From: Acanthococcus lagerstroemiae
Taxonomy: Eukaryota; Arthropoda; Insecta; Hemiptera; Eriococcidae
Direction: 5' to 3'
Length of the DNA stretch: 64,000 bases
Assembly (NCBI GenBank): GCA_031841125.1
Contig: CM063106.1
Location: 6,758,001 to 6,822,000, forward strand
This document shows, one piece after another, positions 53,446-64,000 of the stretch. The position numbers and the translations under genes are program-made. The notes beneath the pieces were generated by a model. It ran no database searches, was not told the origin of the DNA, and saw only the letters and a list, made by a program, of their open reading frames with translations. Every line of letters starts with the position of its first letter. Position 1 is the first letter of the stretch.

Positions 53446-56120
53446 ATGAAAATGGATGGTACCAGTACTGATGCAGGATCAAGCAGCAGGAAACGCCAAT
53501 ATTATTTACCCGGCAGAGGTTGTGTTTCGAAAGGCACCTATTATCGCCATCGGAACACTGGATTTTCAAATATGCCTGAGGTAGGTAATGAATTCACATA
53601 TAGTTTTCCAAATACATAATGACACCTTGATATAATTCATACCTTTATTCATGTATAATAGGTAACGTCTATAGGCTAACAACATAAGTTTACACTTATC
53701 GAGAAGAACTCTGTTTTTAGCACATAATTTCATTCTGAGCAGCAAACGTATTCTGGGTCTCAGTTTGAAAGGGTACTGGGATCCTCTCAGTATATTCAGG
53801 AGTTATAAACGAAAAAGAACGTCCGACTTCCGGACTTCTTGTGCCCCTCGTAACTTATATTCCACATACCTAGTATAGTACTATTTTGTGTCCCAGTCCC
53901 AGTCCCAGTTCGTGTTTGGGGAAATAATAGATGCTCTGAAAAATAAATGAAGTGTTAATCCCTGAAGAGGAGAATTCGGTCCTATATAGTTTAAGGGGGG
54001 CAAAAGTAGTAGACTTTTAAAAAGGAAGTGATTCGGTGAATCTTCTGCGAGGAAAAGTGTTATGTTTAGACCCTCTTAAAAGAGAAATGAAGTCGTAAAC
54101 CCACGAGGTGAGAATTAAGTCATATACTATAACCTGAGAGAAAAATGAAGTTGTAAGCTTCCAAATTCTCTGAAAAGAAATCAAGATTAGTAGAACTTTT
54201 GGAAGAAAAATAGTGGTAAAGCTATTTGAGAGAAACGGAGTCGTAAATCTGTCCAGAAAAAATGAAGGGGGTAGACCTTCTGACGGGTAAAAGTGGATAT
54301 TTTGAGACGAATATGCGCTAGTAGAGCTTTTGAGAATGGAAGAAGGGGGTAAACCTATTGGGGAGGAATTAAGTCGATACCTGCTGAGAAAAACAAAGCG
54401 GGGAACCATAATGGGACAAATCATAGATCTTTTGAAAATGAAATGAAATGGCAGATCTTCTAGGAGAGAAAATCAAACTACCAGGTGTCTTGAGAGAAAC
54501 GAAATGGTAGATCTTCTGAGAAGGGAAAGAAACTGAAAATCTTCCGGAAAAGGAATGTAGTGTTGGACCTACACACCAGAATTTCTGAAGAATGATGTGG
54601 CAAACTTTGTGGCGGAGACTTGGTGCGAGGGAATGTCTGTGAAATAAATTGTAGAACTTCTGATAAAGAAATGAAGTGATGAACTTTCGAAAATAGGAAG
54701 AAATGATAGGTCTTATGAGTCAAAAGTGAAGTGAGAAGTTCTGAGGGAGAAAAAAGATAGTGAGTGGGAGGACCATGATGAGGTGGCCGGGTGGGGTAAT
54801 GCAGGAGGTCGTGATAGGGAGAGAGCTGTGGTTGCAGAGGCCACCTTGGCGTGTGAAGGCAGTCATGGTGGTGGAGGGAGTTCTGATGGGCAGCATTGAT
54901 GAGGCTAGGGCAGGGGTTTGGTTAGGTAGAAGAGGTCAAGAAGGTATTAGCAAGCCTCTATTGAGGAACAAAGAGGACTGACACAAAGACTGAGTAATAG
55001 GTGGAGTGGCGGGGTGCGTAGCGCCGAGTTAGGCCGGCACAAGCGAAGTGAATGAGGGCGGTGGTTAGGCCACGAAGCTGCTAGGTTGAGAAGCCCCCTA
55101 GTATTTATAAAAAAGGCTTGAAGATAACCTCTATATAATTGAATGTAGGATTTTCATACGAATTTTATGAACAAGGAGACAGGAGTGTTGAGGAAGTAAC
55201 TATAGGCTTGAGCCAGATCCCTGGCGGATTGTGTTTAATTCTTCTTGCTATTGTTGCTTAGTTTTGAATATCAGAGTAGGTGCATTAATTTTAATTGGGC
55301 AAGTGTATTTCGGTGATAGAAGAAATCACAAAAATAATATTGAGACCAGCGGCGGCCCGAGCTGAGAACGCCGATGGCTAAACTACTTTCGGTACTTTGT
55401 CAATGCTATTTGACCTTCTTCAAATAAATTTTTGAGTTGTACGCGCTTTTTCCGAGGCTCTGTGCTCATAACAGAGTGGCTTGAGCCACAGAAACACACC
55501 CTTGGGCCGCCACTTATTGAGACCAGTGTTGGAAAGTGAACTACGAGATGTAAATAAGTAGATCAGATGTAGGTGTCAAAATAGGGTATAGCAAAGAGAT
55601 GCCATAAGTGGTGGAAATAATTTCAGACGATTTTTTTATGCGCCACTGAGGTTTTACTATAGTGAAATTCCAAAACCTATTCGTCCTCACACTTCCATAA
55701 TTCGATTTCACTACAAGATCCCCGCGAATGAAAATAAACGGGAATAGAAGAAGAAAACGACGTACATAATTTTATACAAATCTCATTTTTGAATGAAACC
55801 GAGACTAATGTGTATTTATCTGAACTGACTTCTTCGCAGAGTTTTCATCGTCCATTTTGGAAAGCCACAGAGACGCACTTCACACCATTCACGAGTGGGT
55901 GAAGAATACCCACGGAACACGCGTGAGGTACCATAGTAAAAGCAGTAAGAAATCCAGCCCCCCTCCCCAAAAAAAATACCAACTCAAAAGAAAGTTTCAA
56001 GAAATCCAGAACTGTCATCAGCAGTACGACAAATGTCAACTGTTCAGGAACAGGAACCGGGGACATCAGGGACATGGCGACCAGCAGAAAATACAGCTGC
56101 AGGGGCTCGAAGAACGCTAA
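53446..56120 (+). CDS. Doubtful two-exon small gene, unknown product
   Basis: An ATG at 53446 opens a basic 45-residue segment (MKMDGTSTDAGSSS, then RQYYLPGRGCVSKGTYYRHR) that stops exactly at a good donor GTAGGT at 53581. A good acceptor TTCTTCGCAG ends at 55839. Joining at 53580 yields about 65 aa and an early stop. Joining four bases later at GTAATG (53584) yields about 139 aa ending at 56120, with a Lys/Gln-rich second exon (HTIHEWVKNTHGTRVRYHSK). AATAAA-like signals follow at about 56150. I recognise no family. The intron contains a minisatellite and a hAT-like MITE. The pair could equally be remnants of a transposon gene or chance. Confidence 0.28.
54010..54755. repeat. Degenerate minisatellite (~40 bp)
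   Basis: GAGAGAAAAATGAAGT-, GTAGACCTTCTGA- and AACTTTTGAGA-type words recur roughly every 35-45 bases through the whole stretch with heavy divergence. Long minus-strand frames here are driven by the repeat and are not genes. Confidence 0.65.
54756..55110. other. GC-rich patch, origin unknown
   Basis: GC content is clearly above the surroundings, with GTGGCGGGGTGCGTAGCG and TTAGGCCGGCACAAGCG. It may be a retrotransposon fragment. No motif allows a firm assignment. Confidence 0.3.
55347..55515. mobile_element. hAT-like MITE, 169 bp, perfect target duplication
   Basis: The left end CAGCGGCGGCCC and right end GGGCCGCCACTT are near-inverted copies. The flanks are exact 8-bp repeats ATTGAGAC (55339-55346 and 55516-55523), the expected hAT duplication. 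There is no coding content. Confidence 0.8.
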
Positions 56121-56254
56121 ATTACGACCAGTATTAAGTATAGTTATTATAAATAAATATATACACACTAATTAATCGTAACATTCATTCCTCATATCTG
56201 CATTAGATATCAGTATATTGTATGCGCATACCCATGCGTAGTATGTATGTGGAA

Positions 56255-56385
56255 TCTGAGTGAAAAGTGAGTAAAATGTTGGTAAAATGTCGGTGTAATG
56301 TTAGCAACCGCACACTTGTAAAATATCGGTGAAATGTTGGTAAAGACGTGTGGGTAAAACAGCGGCAAAATATCAGTGACCCATC
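56255..56385. repeat. GGTAAAATGTCGGT-type short repeat
   Basis: Variants of GTAAAATGTTGGTAAAATG and TCGGTGAAATG recur about every 12-20 bases. The 16-mer GTAAAATGTTGGTAAA at 56271 appears as its exact reverse complement at 53243-53258, on the other side of the doubtful small gene. Confidence 0.55.
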
Positions 56386-57490
56386 TACAACACCGACATT
56401 ATTGTGGGCACTACATCCGAATCACCGACTTACTACTCCGTGGTATATCGGTAACATCTGCGTATGAGCGGTTCCAAAACGTGCGCACCGCCGAATTTAA
56501 ACATTGTTTTCATATGTGTAATCACCAGAATACCTACAAGAAACGTTGGCGATGCCAACGTTTTTTGGGCCTTTTGTCGGTGAAATGTTCTACGGGTATA
56601 TTACGAGGAGTATGAGTATATAATGAATGTGTGCTGCTCGTAATTAAAAATTGAGAACATTTTTGAAGAATAAATGACTATTAGTCATTTTTGGACCAGT
56701 TTTTCTCCTGAAATATAAATCGAGGATTGAAAAGTATCCTTATCTACTTATAACTACTTTATTTTTCAAATTAGTGCAAAATAGTTTTTTTTGCTCCGAA
56801 TATTTGAATTTTGAGTTGAGCATGCTTCATATGTAAAAGAATAATTACTAGAACTTTGTTCCGACAGTGTAAGGAGCTCCACAAAAATTGATACAAAATA
56901 GGCTGAAATTTTGGTCATTTTTAGGTCACGTTTTCGTAAATTTTGGTCACTATTTTACTTTTTTTTTATTTTTTTTTTATTTTTTTTTTAGGAAAAGTTT
57001 GTGTGACCGCCTTGTAAACATTGTCCTAATATCTCACGTTTAGATAAACTATGTTGTAAAATGGAGTACGGAAGTTTTTTGTTACATGTGTTGGAACACT
57101 TCACTTCCTCAGTTTTGACACACATTTATCGTGTCATTTGGACAATATACACATCGTAGAATTATGACACTGAGACAAAAGTTCTATTTTCATGAGAATA
57201 AGCCAGCTACACAAGATACCTATGATACCTTTTATTTCGTGGTACTTACCCCCTCCTTCTCCGCTCCCTTCTGAACACGGAATGAATCTGAAATTCCGTT
57301 ATCCACGTTCGGTTGATGCACAGACGTGAAATCGAAAATCGAAATAATTTTAATATCAAAAAATAAAATTACCTAATCGCTAACATATCAACATACACAT
57401 AGGTAATTACACATTTACAGGAAAAAATTATATCACAAAGGAAGTTTTAAAAAAATCTGTACAATTTTTACAAGTATTTTATGAATATTT
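56386..57490. other. Intergenic / 3' region of the Gln-rich gene
   Basis: AT-rich sequence with T-runs near 56950-56990. It should include the 3' UTR of the minus-strand gene that ends at 57491. No other gene is supported. Confidence 0.45.
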
Positions 57491-60400
57491 CTACGAGGCT
57501 CTTCGTGATTTGTTTTTGAACTGTTCGGACATGGAACCGTGTACCGGTATCGATGTCATTCTGGTTACCGGCGTTTTTTCATCGGCGTTTTCAGACAAAT
57601 TTTCCAGATCTTCACTTTCGGCGTTCGATTCGGCGACATTGACGAATGCCGAACTCAACTCACCTTCGAGTTTGCTGATCTCACCGGTTGGAATATCATA
57701 CATAAATATTTCTTTGGTCGATGAACCTGTTTGCTCGTCGTTGGTGGAACTACAATGCAAAACAAAGCAATCCTGTTATCGACGCGAATCACCGACAATC
57801 TTGGAGTCATAAAATTGGATGAGGAATTGACGTATATTTGGGACTGTTTCTATTTTCAGTTTATATAAGTCCTCCTGGTATGCCGCGAGCGCGGCTATCG
57901 TTAACTTTCAATGACTGAAGAAGCATTGCATCATGCATCGTACTCGTAGGTATATATATAAGAAAGACAAGCGATTCTTTTGCCAATTACCATTCCTGAG
58001 GTAAAACTGAAACGTTTCCAGAATGTTAGACACATTTTTCAAGACGACTGCATTACGCTACTGCTTGTCTTGGGCTACATTACCTATTGGTTCAAAGTTC
58101 ATACGGAAACAAAATGAGAAATAGAAAGAATGATGCGTCTTCCTGCTCATACCTGTCTGCTGCCCATTTACTTAGGTATATATTCCTTGATTCTTGATCT
58201 AACATGGATAATGCCAAAGGTTAAGTTCTTTTATTGTGCACTTTTTTTTTCTTTTTTCTTCTTTTTTCATAGCAGTTTGCAAAAACGGGCAAACAGGAAC
58301 TTTATTTACTCCATTACAGGCAGTTCTTTATAATGCATCTTTTCGAAATTTAATTTTAAAAATTGGTATGAATGTATCAAACTGAAAGTGCACATTTTGG
58401 TTTACTTCAAGTAGCCCAGCAATAACTTAGATGAATTTTCGTAATTTTCGCTGAAACCCAAGATAACTGGAAAAGCTTATCATCTTCTGGCTGTTAAGCT
58501 GTTCCAGTTTCAGGAGATACATTAGAGTCGATTTGCCAACATTAAAGTATAATAAGTTGCCTACCTCCAATCAGAAGGGCAATCGCGTTTCGTATGTGAA
58601 TGAGAATAATGTGAGAAATGTATTTTCAAAGTGCAGAAAGCCCATTTTTTTGAGGGGATGGGGTCAGGTAACGGAACCTCCACTCATCAGTATCATTTTG
58701 CTAAATTGCAAAATTTTTTATGTTATCTTGCCAATGAAAAGTCTTGCTTCTAAAACACAGAGGTCCATTCGCTGTTTATTCAAATTTCAAAACTCAGTAA
58801 ACCCAGTTTTAGGAGTTTTCTTTGGCTTATACCATGAAAAAGGAAAAAATGAGATATCTGTTTTATGTCACTTACGGTCGAGGGGAGATTTTGTCAAAAA
58901 TGGGAGAAAAAGCATCAAAATTGATTTATGTAGATAAGTTTTGTGTTTCGGAAATAGATCTCAGAAATATAAGCTTACTGCGGGTTGAAAAACCATTTAT
59001 CATAATATTATTATAATGAATGTAGAGAAGATTCATGCTATTACTGCAAACATCTATCAACACATACAGGGCAGTGCTAAGGGGAACACCCCTCCCAATA
59101 AATTTATTAGTAGGCATTTTCTTAAATTTGTCGGCTAAACTGAGAGAGTGAAGACTGGTTTATTTTTGTCCAATTTTGCTAGTCGACTGAAAATTATATA
59201 AGTGTTTTATCGACATTTTCGACTTTCGCCCCCCCCCCCCTGAAAAAAAAGTTCGCTGCGGTCCTGTGTAGATAACTGCTGGTCGAAACTCGTTGTATAC
59301 AGTGATTGATTAAACCGGGCAGTAAAAGGTTCTTTACTGTTCGGGGTCCTATTCAAGAAGGCTGACCTTCAACTGCTAGGAAACCAAATTTTATTGTAGG
59401 GAGAGGCACGCCAGACTTCTGCCAATTTTTTACATATAAGAAGTCCCAGTATGATCGTATACACTTTTTCACTGGAGAGGGCTTCAGAACAAAACCTGAC
59501 CTTTATTTTTAACCTGAAAAATTAAGGGACCTTCAGGACGTCTATGGACTCTATAGCCCTTTTGCCTTAAATCCGTCACTAGTCGTAAAGAAGTAATATG
59601 TGATCCCTGAAGAATCTTCTTGGATTGACTGGAAGGTAGCAGATTCTGTAGTAAATCAACATGTCTCCTCGCTGTTAGTCATTCTTGAACGTTTCTCATC
59701 ATGTTGGGGTACGTTCTCATCAGATTGGTCGTGTTTGAACAATCTTGGTTATTTCAGATCAATTTTGGTCACTTATTATTATTGATTATTTTCGGGTAAG
59801 TACTAGTCATGTTTTTTTTTTTGGTCTGCTTTTTTCACTTCTCTGGTCGATTTTGTAATTTTGATCATTATTAGTCAAGCTTGGTTCAATTTATTTTTGG
59901 TTCCTTCCGGTCAATTTTGTCAGGTTTTGGCCAAGTATTTTGACCTTTTCTACAATTTGGTCGTTGTTGATAGATTTTTTGATAAACTTTAGAATATGTT
60001 TGGTCAATGGTGGTGAATTTTGACTATGTTTGATTTATGTTTTACACATTTGGTCCACTTCAGTTAGATTTGGATGTTGTGGTCGATTTTGTTTATGATA
60101 TTTGACGTCACTATTTTTTGGCCTGTTTTAGTTAGTTGAGTCGCTGGTCTGATTTAGTCTTTTATGGTCAGATTCAATGTTTTTCCGTTCATTCAACAGA
60201 TCTGGTCATTTTACCGACTTTTCGGAGAAAAGGGAGGTATTTTTTTCTTTTTTTTTGTAAATAATATTAGTGTGTATTTGATCTTTTAAATCAGTTTTGA
60301 AAAGAAGACGTAACTTACTTACTTGTATATTCATATTTGGTCAATTTTCGTCAAATGTGATCGTTTTTGGTCTGATTTGGTACATCTTCGTTATTCTTAT

Positions 60401-63400
60401 ACTCATAGTTTGGTAAGACTCTTTCTGGTCCGTTTTAATCAAATTTAGTCGAGTTTAATCAAATGTGGCCCTTAATTGTGGTCAAGAGCTGAATTTACGT
60501 GAGAGGCCAAAGAGACTACAACCTGAGGTACGGCTGGACAGTAGCTCTTAGAACTTTTCTTTTCTAATTTTACTCTCAACCCGAGCCCTGGAATCAGCCC
60601 TTTCGAGTATTACATCAGAGACGTCGGGGAGGCTGTTAGGGCGGTCTTAGCCCTTTTCTCTGCTTGCCGAAAAACCAGCCTAGGTCGAAATGTAGCGACT
60701 TGCTACGTGGGCTCGAACCCGGGACCTCCGGATTCCGAGACCAGCGCGCTATCCATTCGGCCAATCAGATCCCTGCTCTTAGAACTTGGAAGATGAAGTA
60801 AAATAAGGGGAAAAAAAAAGGAAACGAATGCAGAAAGAAAGAAAGATAAAATAGCTGAATTTTTTTGAAAATTAATTTTCTTTTGGGAGGATGACTATTT
60901 TTAAACGAAAGAAGTGATGTGACGTCGTGATTTGGCCGATTGTTTTCTTTTAATTTCCATCATGTGGCAAAACTGAGCATCTGAAACTGGCAGAATTTCA
61001 AAAGTGAAGACTTTTCTTCTGCTAGTTGATCTCAATATCTCGTATTTAGCAAAAATTATCTCCCCCGCCCGCTTCACAAAGTAGCTTCAGAACGTCATTT
61101 TGTTCCTGATTTGAACAGATCATTGAACACTGAAGATTTTCTTGACTAGGTCGTCGTCGCTCATTGCAATATGGATTTTTAAGTTGGTGCTAAAGAATAA
61201 AGAAGGCCAACCATATGTGTACAAAAAGATCCTTTAAACTGTTCCGAGGGCTGCACTTAAACAGTAGTAACGTTGGAAGGGGTCGCCGAGCAACAAAAAT
61301 TACCAAGCAAAAAATTTCGTAAATCTCGTTTTTGAAATCTGTCAAGGTAACTTTTATCAATATGCTTGATAGGTTGTTATTTTATTTATTTTTCTTTGGG
61401 GTGGGGGAGATGGGAGTACAAATGATAGTTTGGACTACCCCCTCGTCACGATGCCACTCTTAAAGAACATGATAATTGAACGACAGTATTTGTGAACCTA
61501 GTTGAAAACTTACTTGGTGACAAGTAAAATGACGGACTGCTTATTCGGCGGCGTCTCTCGTTCCTTTTCGATCCATCTAACGAAATTATTTTCAGTCGGA
61601 TTCTTCACAAGCATTTTCAGACTCTCGCCGGAGATGAACCTGACGCCGTGCACCTGAGGAACGCTCTTACCCTGTCTCTCGGCTTCTTGTTGAACGTAAT
61701 CGTAATCAACCGGAGCCAGAACTACGACGCTGGTGATTTTCTTATTTTTCAGTAACGGAGTGTCTGGTATCGGGAACTGAGATCCTTTTACTTTCAGTGG
61801 CAGGTATCGATTGTACGACGAGTCGTTCAGCACAACCGGGTCCACTTCTGTCGAGTCTTCTTGCACGTATGAATTTGGAATGCTCTGACCGGCCGACGTT
61901 GCCGGGTCGTATCTGACTACTTTCATTTCGACTGATTTCGAGGCGTTGGCGAAGGTCACCGATGGCACTGGAGCGCTTCCGGCGCCGTATAAATTCTCCA
62001 GCGCTTCCGGAGGCAGATTCTCGATTGGAATGTCTCCCACTTTATCGTAGTCCAAGATCTGGATATCGGCGTTACTCAAGATACCAGAAGCGAGCAGCTG
62101 CTCTCGCAGGTCATCCGGCACTTCGGCAGGTAACTCGGCCAGTTGTGAGGGTGTATTTGGCTTCGACTTGTCTTTCTCTTTACCGCTCGAATGCGATTCC
62201 TTCTTCTTATTATTGAATACTGTTCTCACCGAACTTTCTTGCTGGCTTCCTAACCTGGTCGTGTTCGACTGCTCGACTCGCTGAGGATTGCTCTTCGCTG
62301 TAGTCGACTGGTAAACAGGACGATAGCCGGTTTCGAAAACTTGTTTAGGTGGCTTGAAGTTACCCGAATCAGACTGCAGTGCATTCTCATAGTTGGTGGG
62401 CTGCTGTCTGTATTGCTGCTGATGGTTTTGCTTTAAACCGAACTGGTCGGCGCTTAGAATCTGGTGCTCTTCCAGCTGCGATATCGACTGGTAAATTTGA
62501 CCATCCTGGATGGTGGATACGGTGGTCGTCTCGTCCTTAAGATGCTTTTGTTGCTTCGGCGACTGCCGGTGCTGACTAGCTGGTACAACTTCACGGTAAT
62601 TCGGCTGGATACTGGTCGGCTGGGGCTTACTCTCAAGCGTCTTCTCGGTTGACTGGAACTGGTTCAAGTAGTCCGGAGGCGTCTGGTATTTATCGCCGTC
62701 AACGGGTCGTCGTTGCAAACTTTTCTGATTGACAGCCGACTGTCGCACTTTTTCAAACTGCAGCTGTTTTTGTCGTTCGATGGCGTTCAACTGCTGCTGC
62801 TGCTGCTGGTAGATTTGCGCTTGCTGACTCTGCGCTTTCTGTTGATTGGAGAAGGGCTGAAGGAACTCGTTGCGCCCGTACGGAGTGGTCTGTAGGTGGT
62901 GGAGTACTTGCGGATTGTAGTTTACGCTGTTCAGCTCGTTCGGCGAAGGTTGAGCGATACGATTCGGTTTAGATGGCTGCTGTTGCAGTTCATTGTTCAG
63001 GTTGATCAGGTTGTGTCTACCAGGTACTCCAAAACGATTGGCGTCATTCTGCAGTTGATGCTGAGGCTTAGCGTTATTCAGCAACTGCAGAGAGTATTGA
63101 GATTGGTCTTGGTTCGGGTACTGTTGGCTTTGCGGGAACTGGAATTGCTGCAGGACGGCTTGTGTGAGGCGGGGAAAGATTTTGTTGCTCTGCGGAGGGC
63201 TGTTGATCTGTGGATGCTGAGGTAGGAACTGAAACTGGTGTTGCGTTTGACGCTGCAACAGGCTCAGGTCGGGCTGCGCGAAGTCGTTGCTTTGAGGCTG
63301 CGGCTGCTGAAAGTTGGGCGTGTGCTGAGGACGAAAAGGGAGGTTAGAATGTGGAGACGGGAAAGCGATTTTCTGGGGATTGTTTTGTGGTGGGAAGGAA

Positions 63401-64000
63401 GGAGGTGGCGGTCGTTCGAACGAACCGTCTTCGATTTGCAGCGGCTGCAGGTTGAGGTGTTGCGAAACCGCAGTCTGTGAATGTTGGTTCTGCCGCTGGT
63501 GGATGTTGTGAGGCGGCAGCGTTGGTTCCGACTTGATGTTCGCGAATCGAACGTAATCAGTTTGACTTTGACGATGTTCCAGCACGTGTTTTTGTGGGGC
63601 GTTGTGTTCGCGGTCGCTAGCGGAATGCTTCAAGTCGGCTAGAGTCTCGTTTTGATCGACAACCGAGTCCCGTTTCTGAGCTTCGGAAGATCGATGTTCG
63701 TAGGTGGGATGTTGCGGATACGATTCCTCTTGATTTCCGAAAGTTACTTTCAGTCCGGTTCCGTGGTACACCTCGGAGTCGGGTCTGATAATAGTGCGGT
63801 AGGTTGTACTCGGTGGACTCGGATTTTGGTAGGTCGAAACTGGGTAATACGATTCGGTTGCTGGTTGGTGGTTTTCTACGATGTCTGTGGAAAGAGGTGT
63901 CAGAGCAGGAATCGGCTCCTCGTATACGACCTCTTCTTTGCCGGTATGAGTGCGATTCTTTTTGTACTTCACATAAAACACTTGAATCGGTTCTTTGACC
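57491..64000 (-). CDS. Gln-rich protein, unknown function (5' end outside window)
   Basis: Two minus-strand coding exons are visible: 64000-61514 (open at the right edge, so partial) and 57749-57491, joined in frame through N-S-T-N across a 3.76-kb intron. The visible part is about 914 aa. It begins VKEPIQVFYVKYKKN, followed by roughly 500 residues of Gln-, Pro- and Asn-rich low-complexity sequence with a pure Gln stretch (Q8-like near 62790-62810). The last third looks folded: LREQLLASGILSNADIQILD, IPIENLPPEALENLYGAG, VVVLAPVDYDYVQQEAERQG and GVRFISGESLKMLVKNP. It ends in an acidic tail and SRRAS. The FYVKYKK opening resembles arthropod extracellular/cuticle-type proteins, but I cannot name the family. 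No membrane segment is visible in this part; a signal peptide would lie outside the window. Confidence 0.85.
59640..60480. repeat. Degenerate TTTGGTC minisatellite in the intron
   Basis: Some forty variants of TTTGGTC, TTTTGGTCA and ATTTTGGTC recur at irregular 15-30-base spacing over 840 bp. It lies in the large intron of the Gln-rich gene and has no coding value. Similar TTTTGGTCA words occur near 56911-56950. Confidence 0.7.
60557..60774 (-). mobile_element. tRNA-headed SINE, copy 3 (218 bp, complete)
   Basis: On the minus strand: A-box region TTGGCCGAATGGATAG near 60762, B box GGGTTCGAGCCC near 60716, then the shared body with GCCTAGGTCG-type and GACGTCTCTG-type blocks, ending in an A-rich tail. 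It is flanked by an exact 13-bp duplication GCTCTTAGAACTT (60544-60556 and 60775-60787), which fixes both ends. Unlike the 32-kb copy it lacks the LINE-like tail, so it represents a short form of the family. It lies in the intron of the Gln-rich gene. Confidence 0.88.

Noticed and set aside
54017..54723. Two minus-strand frames of 135 and 81 codons, Ser/Phe/Leu-rich
   Set aside because: They follow the 40-bp minisatellite; composition reflects the repeat, not a protein.
62896..63480. Long Leu/Arg-rich plus-strand frames
   Set aside because: They are antisense shadows of the Gln-rich coding exon (CAG/CAA read as CTG/TTG).

Overview
The window is eukaryotic nuclear DNA, most likely from an insect. 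Its genes are split by short GT-AG introns, the intergenic DNA is AT-rich and full of degenerate repeats, and the encoded proteins read as insect-type orthologues (VCP/TER94, RpL12, Sec61 beta, LEPROT-like, cyclin-Q, GALE). A long Gln-rich protein at the right edge is of a style common in arthropods. A sap-feeding hemipteran is a reasonable guess from protein flavour and repeat content, but the sequence alone does not prove the order.

Layout: 1-25.6 kb holds no gene I can support. It contains decayed transposons (a 1.75-kb TA-flanked DNA element, an 826-bp TA-flanked MITE, two hAT-like MITEs with 8-bp target duplications), a SINE, the 3' end of a LINE and several diverged tandem repeats. From 25.6 to 31.0 kb lie three compact housekeeping genes: LEPROT/VPS55-like (-), SEC61B (+, divergent from it) and cyclin-Q (-, convergent with SEC61B). 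From 31.8 to 37.3 kb is a repeat island: a foldback-like palindrome with two 0.5-kb inverted arms, a chimeric tRNA-headed SINE with a LINE-like tail inserted in one arm, then a 5'-truncated, frameshifted R1-type LINE with a nested MITE. From 37.5 to 45 kb are VCP/TER94 (-, 15 coding exons, 805 aa) and RpL12 (+, 165 aa) in divergent arrangement; RpL12 intron 2 carries two tandem H/ACA-type snoRNAs. UDP-galactose 4-epimerase (+, 7 coding exons, 374 aa) spans 47.2-51.1 kb. From 51 to 57 kb there are repeats and one doubtful two-exon small gene. The last 6.5 kb is the 3' part of a Gln-rich gene on the minus strand that runs off the right edge.

The genes do not form a pathway; they are ordinary housekeeping loci (protein translocation, vesicle trafficking, protein unfolding, translation, sugar metabolism, CDK10 partner) embedded in repeats. 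For every complete gene I joined exons by hand using splice consensus, reading frame and remembered family sequence; exon lengths sum to whole codons in each case. The LEPROT-like gene needs a one-nucleotide exon to keep frame, which is the most unusual observation. The next most interesting are the paired snoRNAs with compensatory changes and the LINE-tailed SINE with a perfect 14-bp target duplication.
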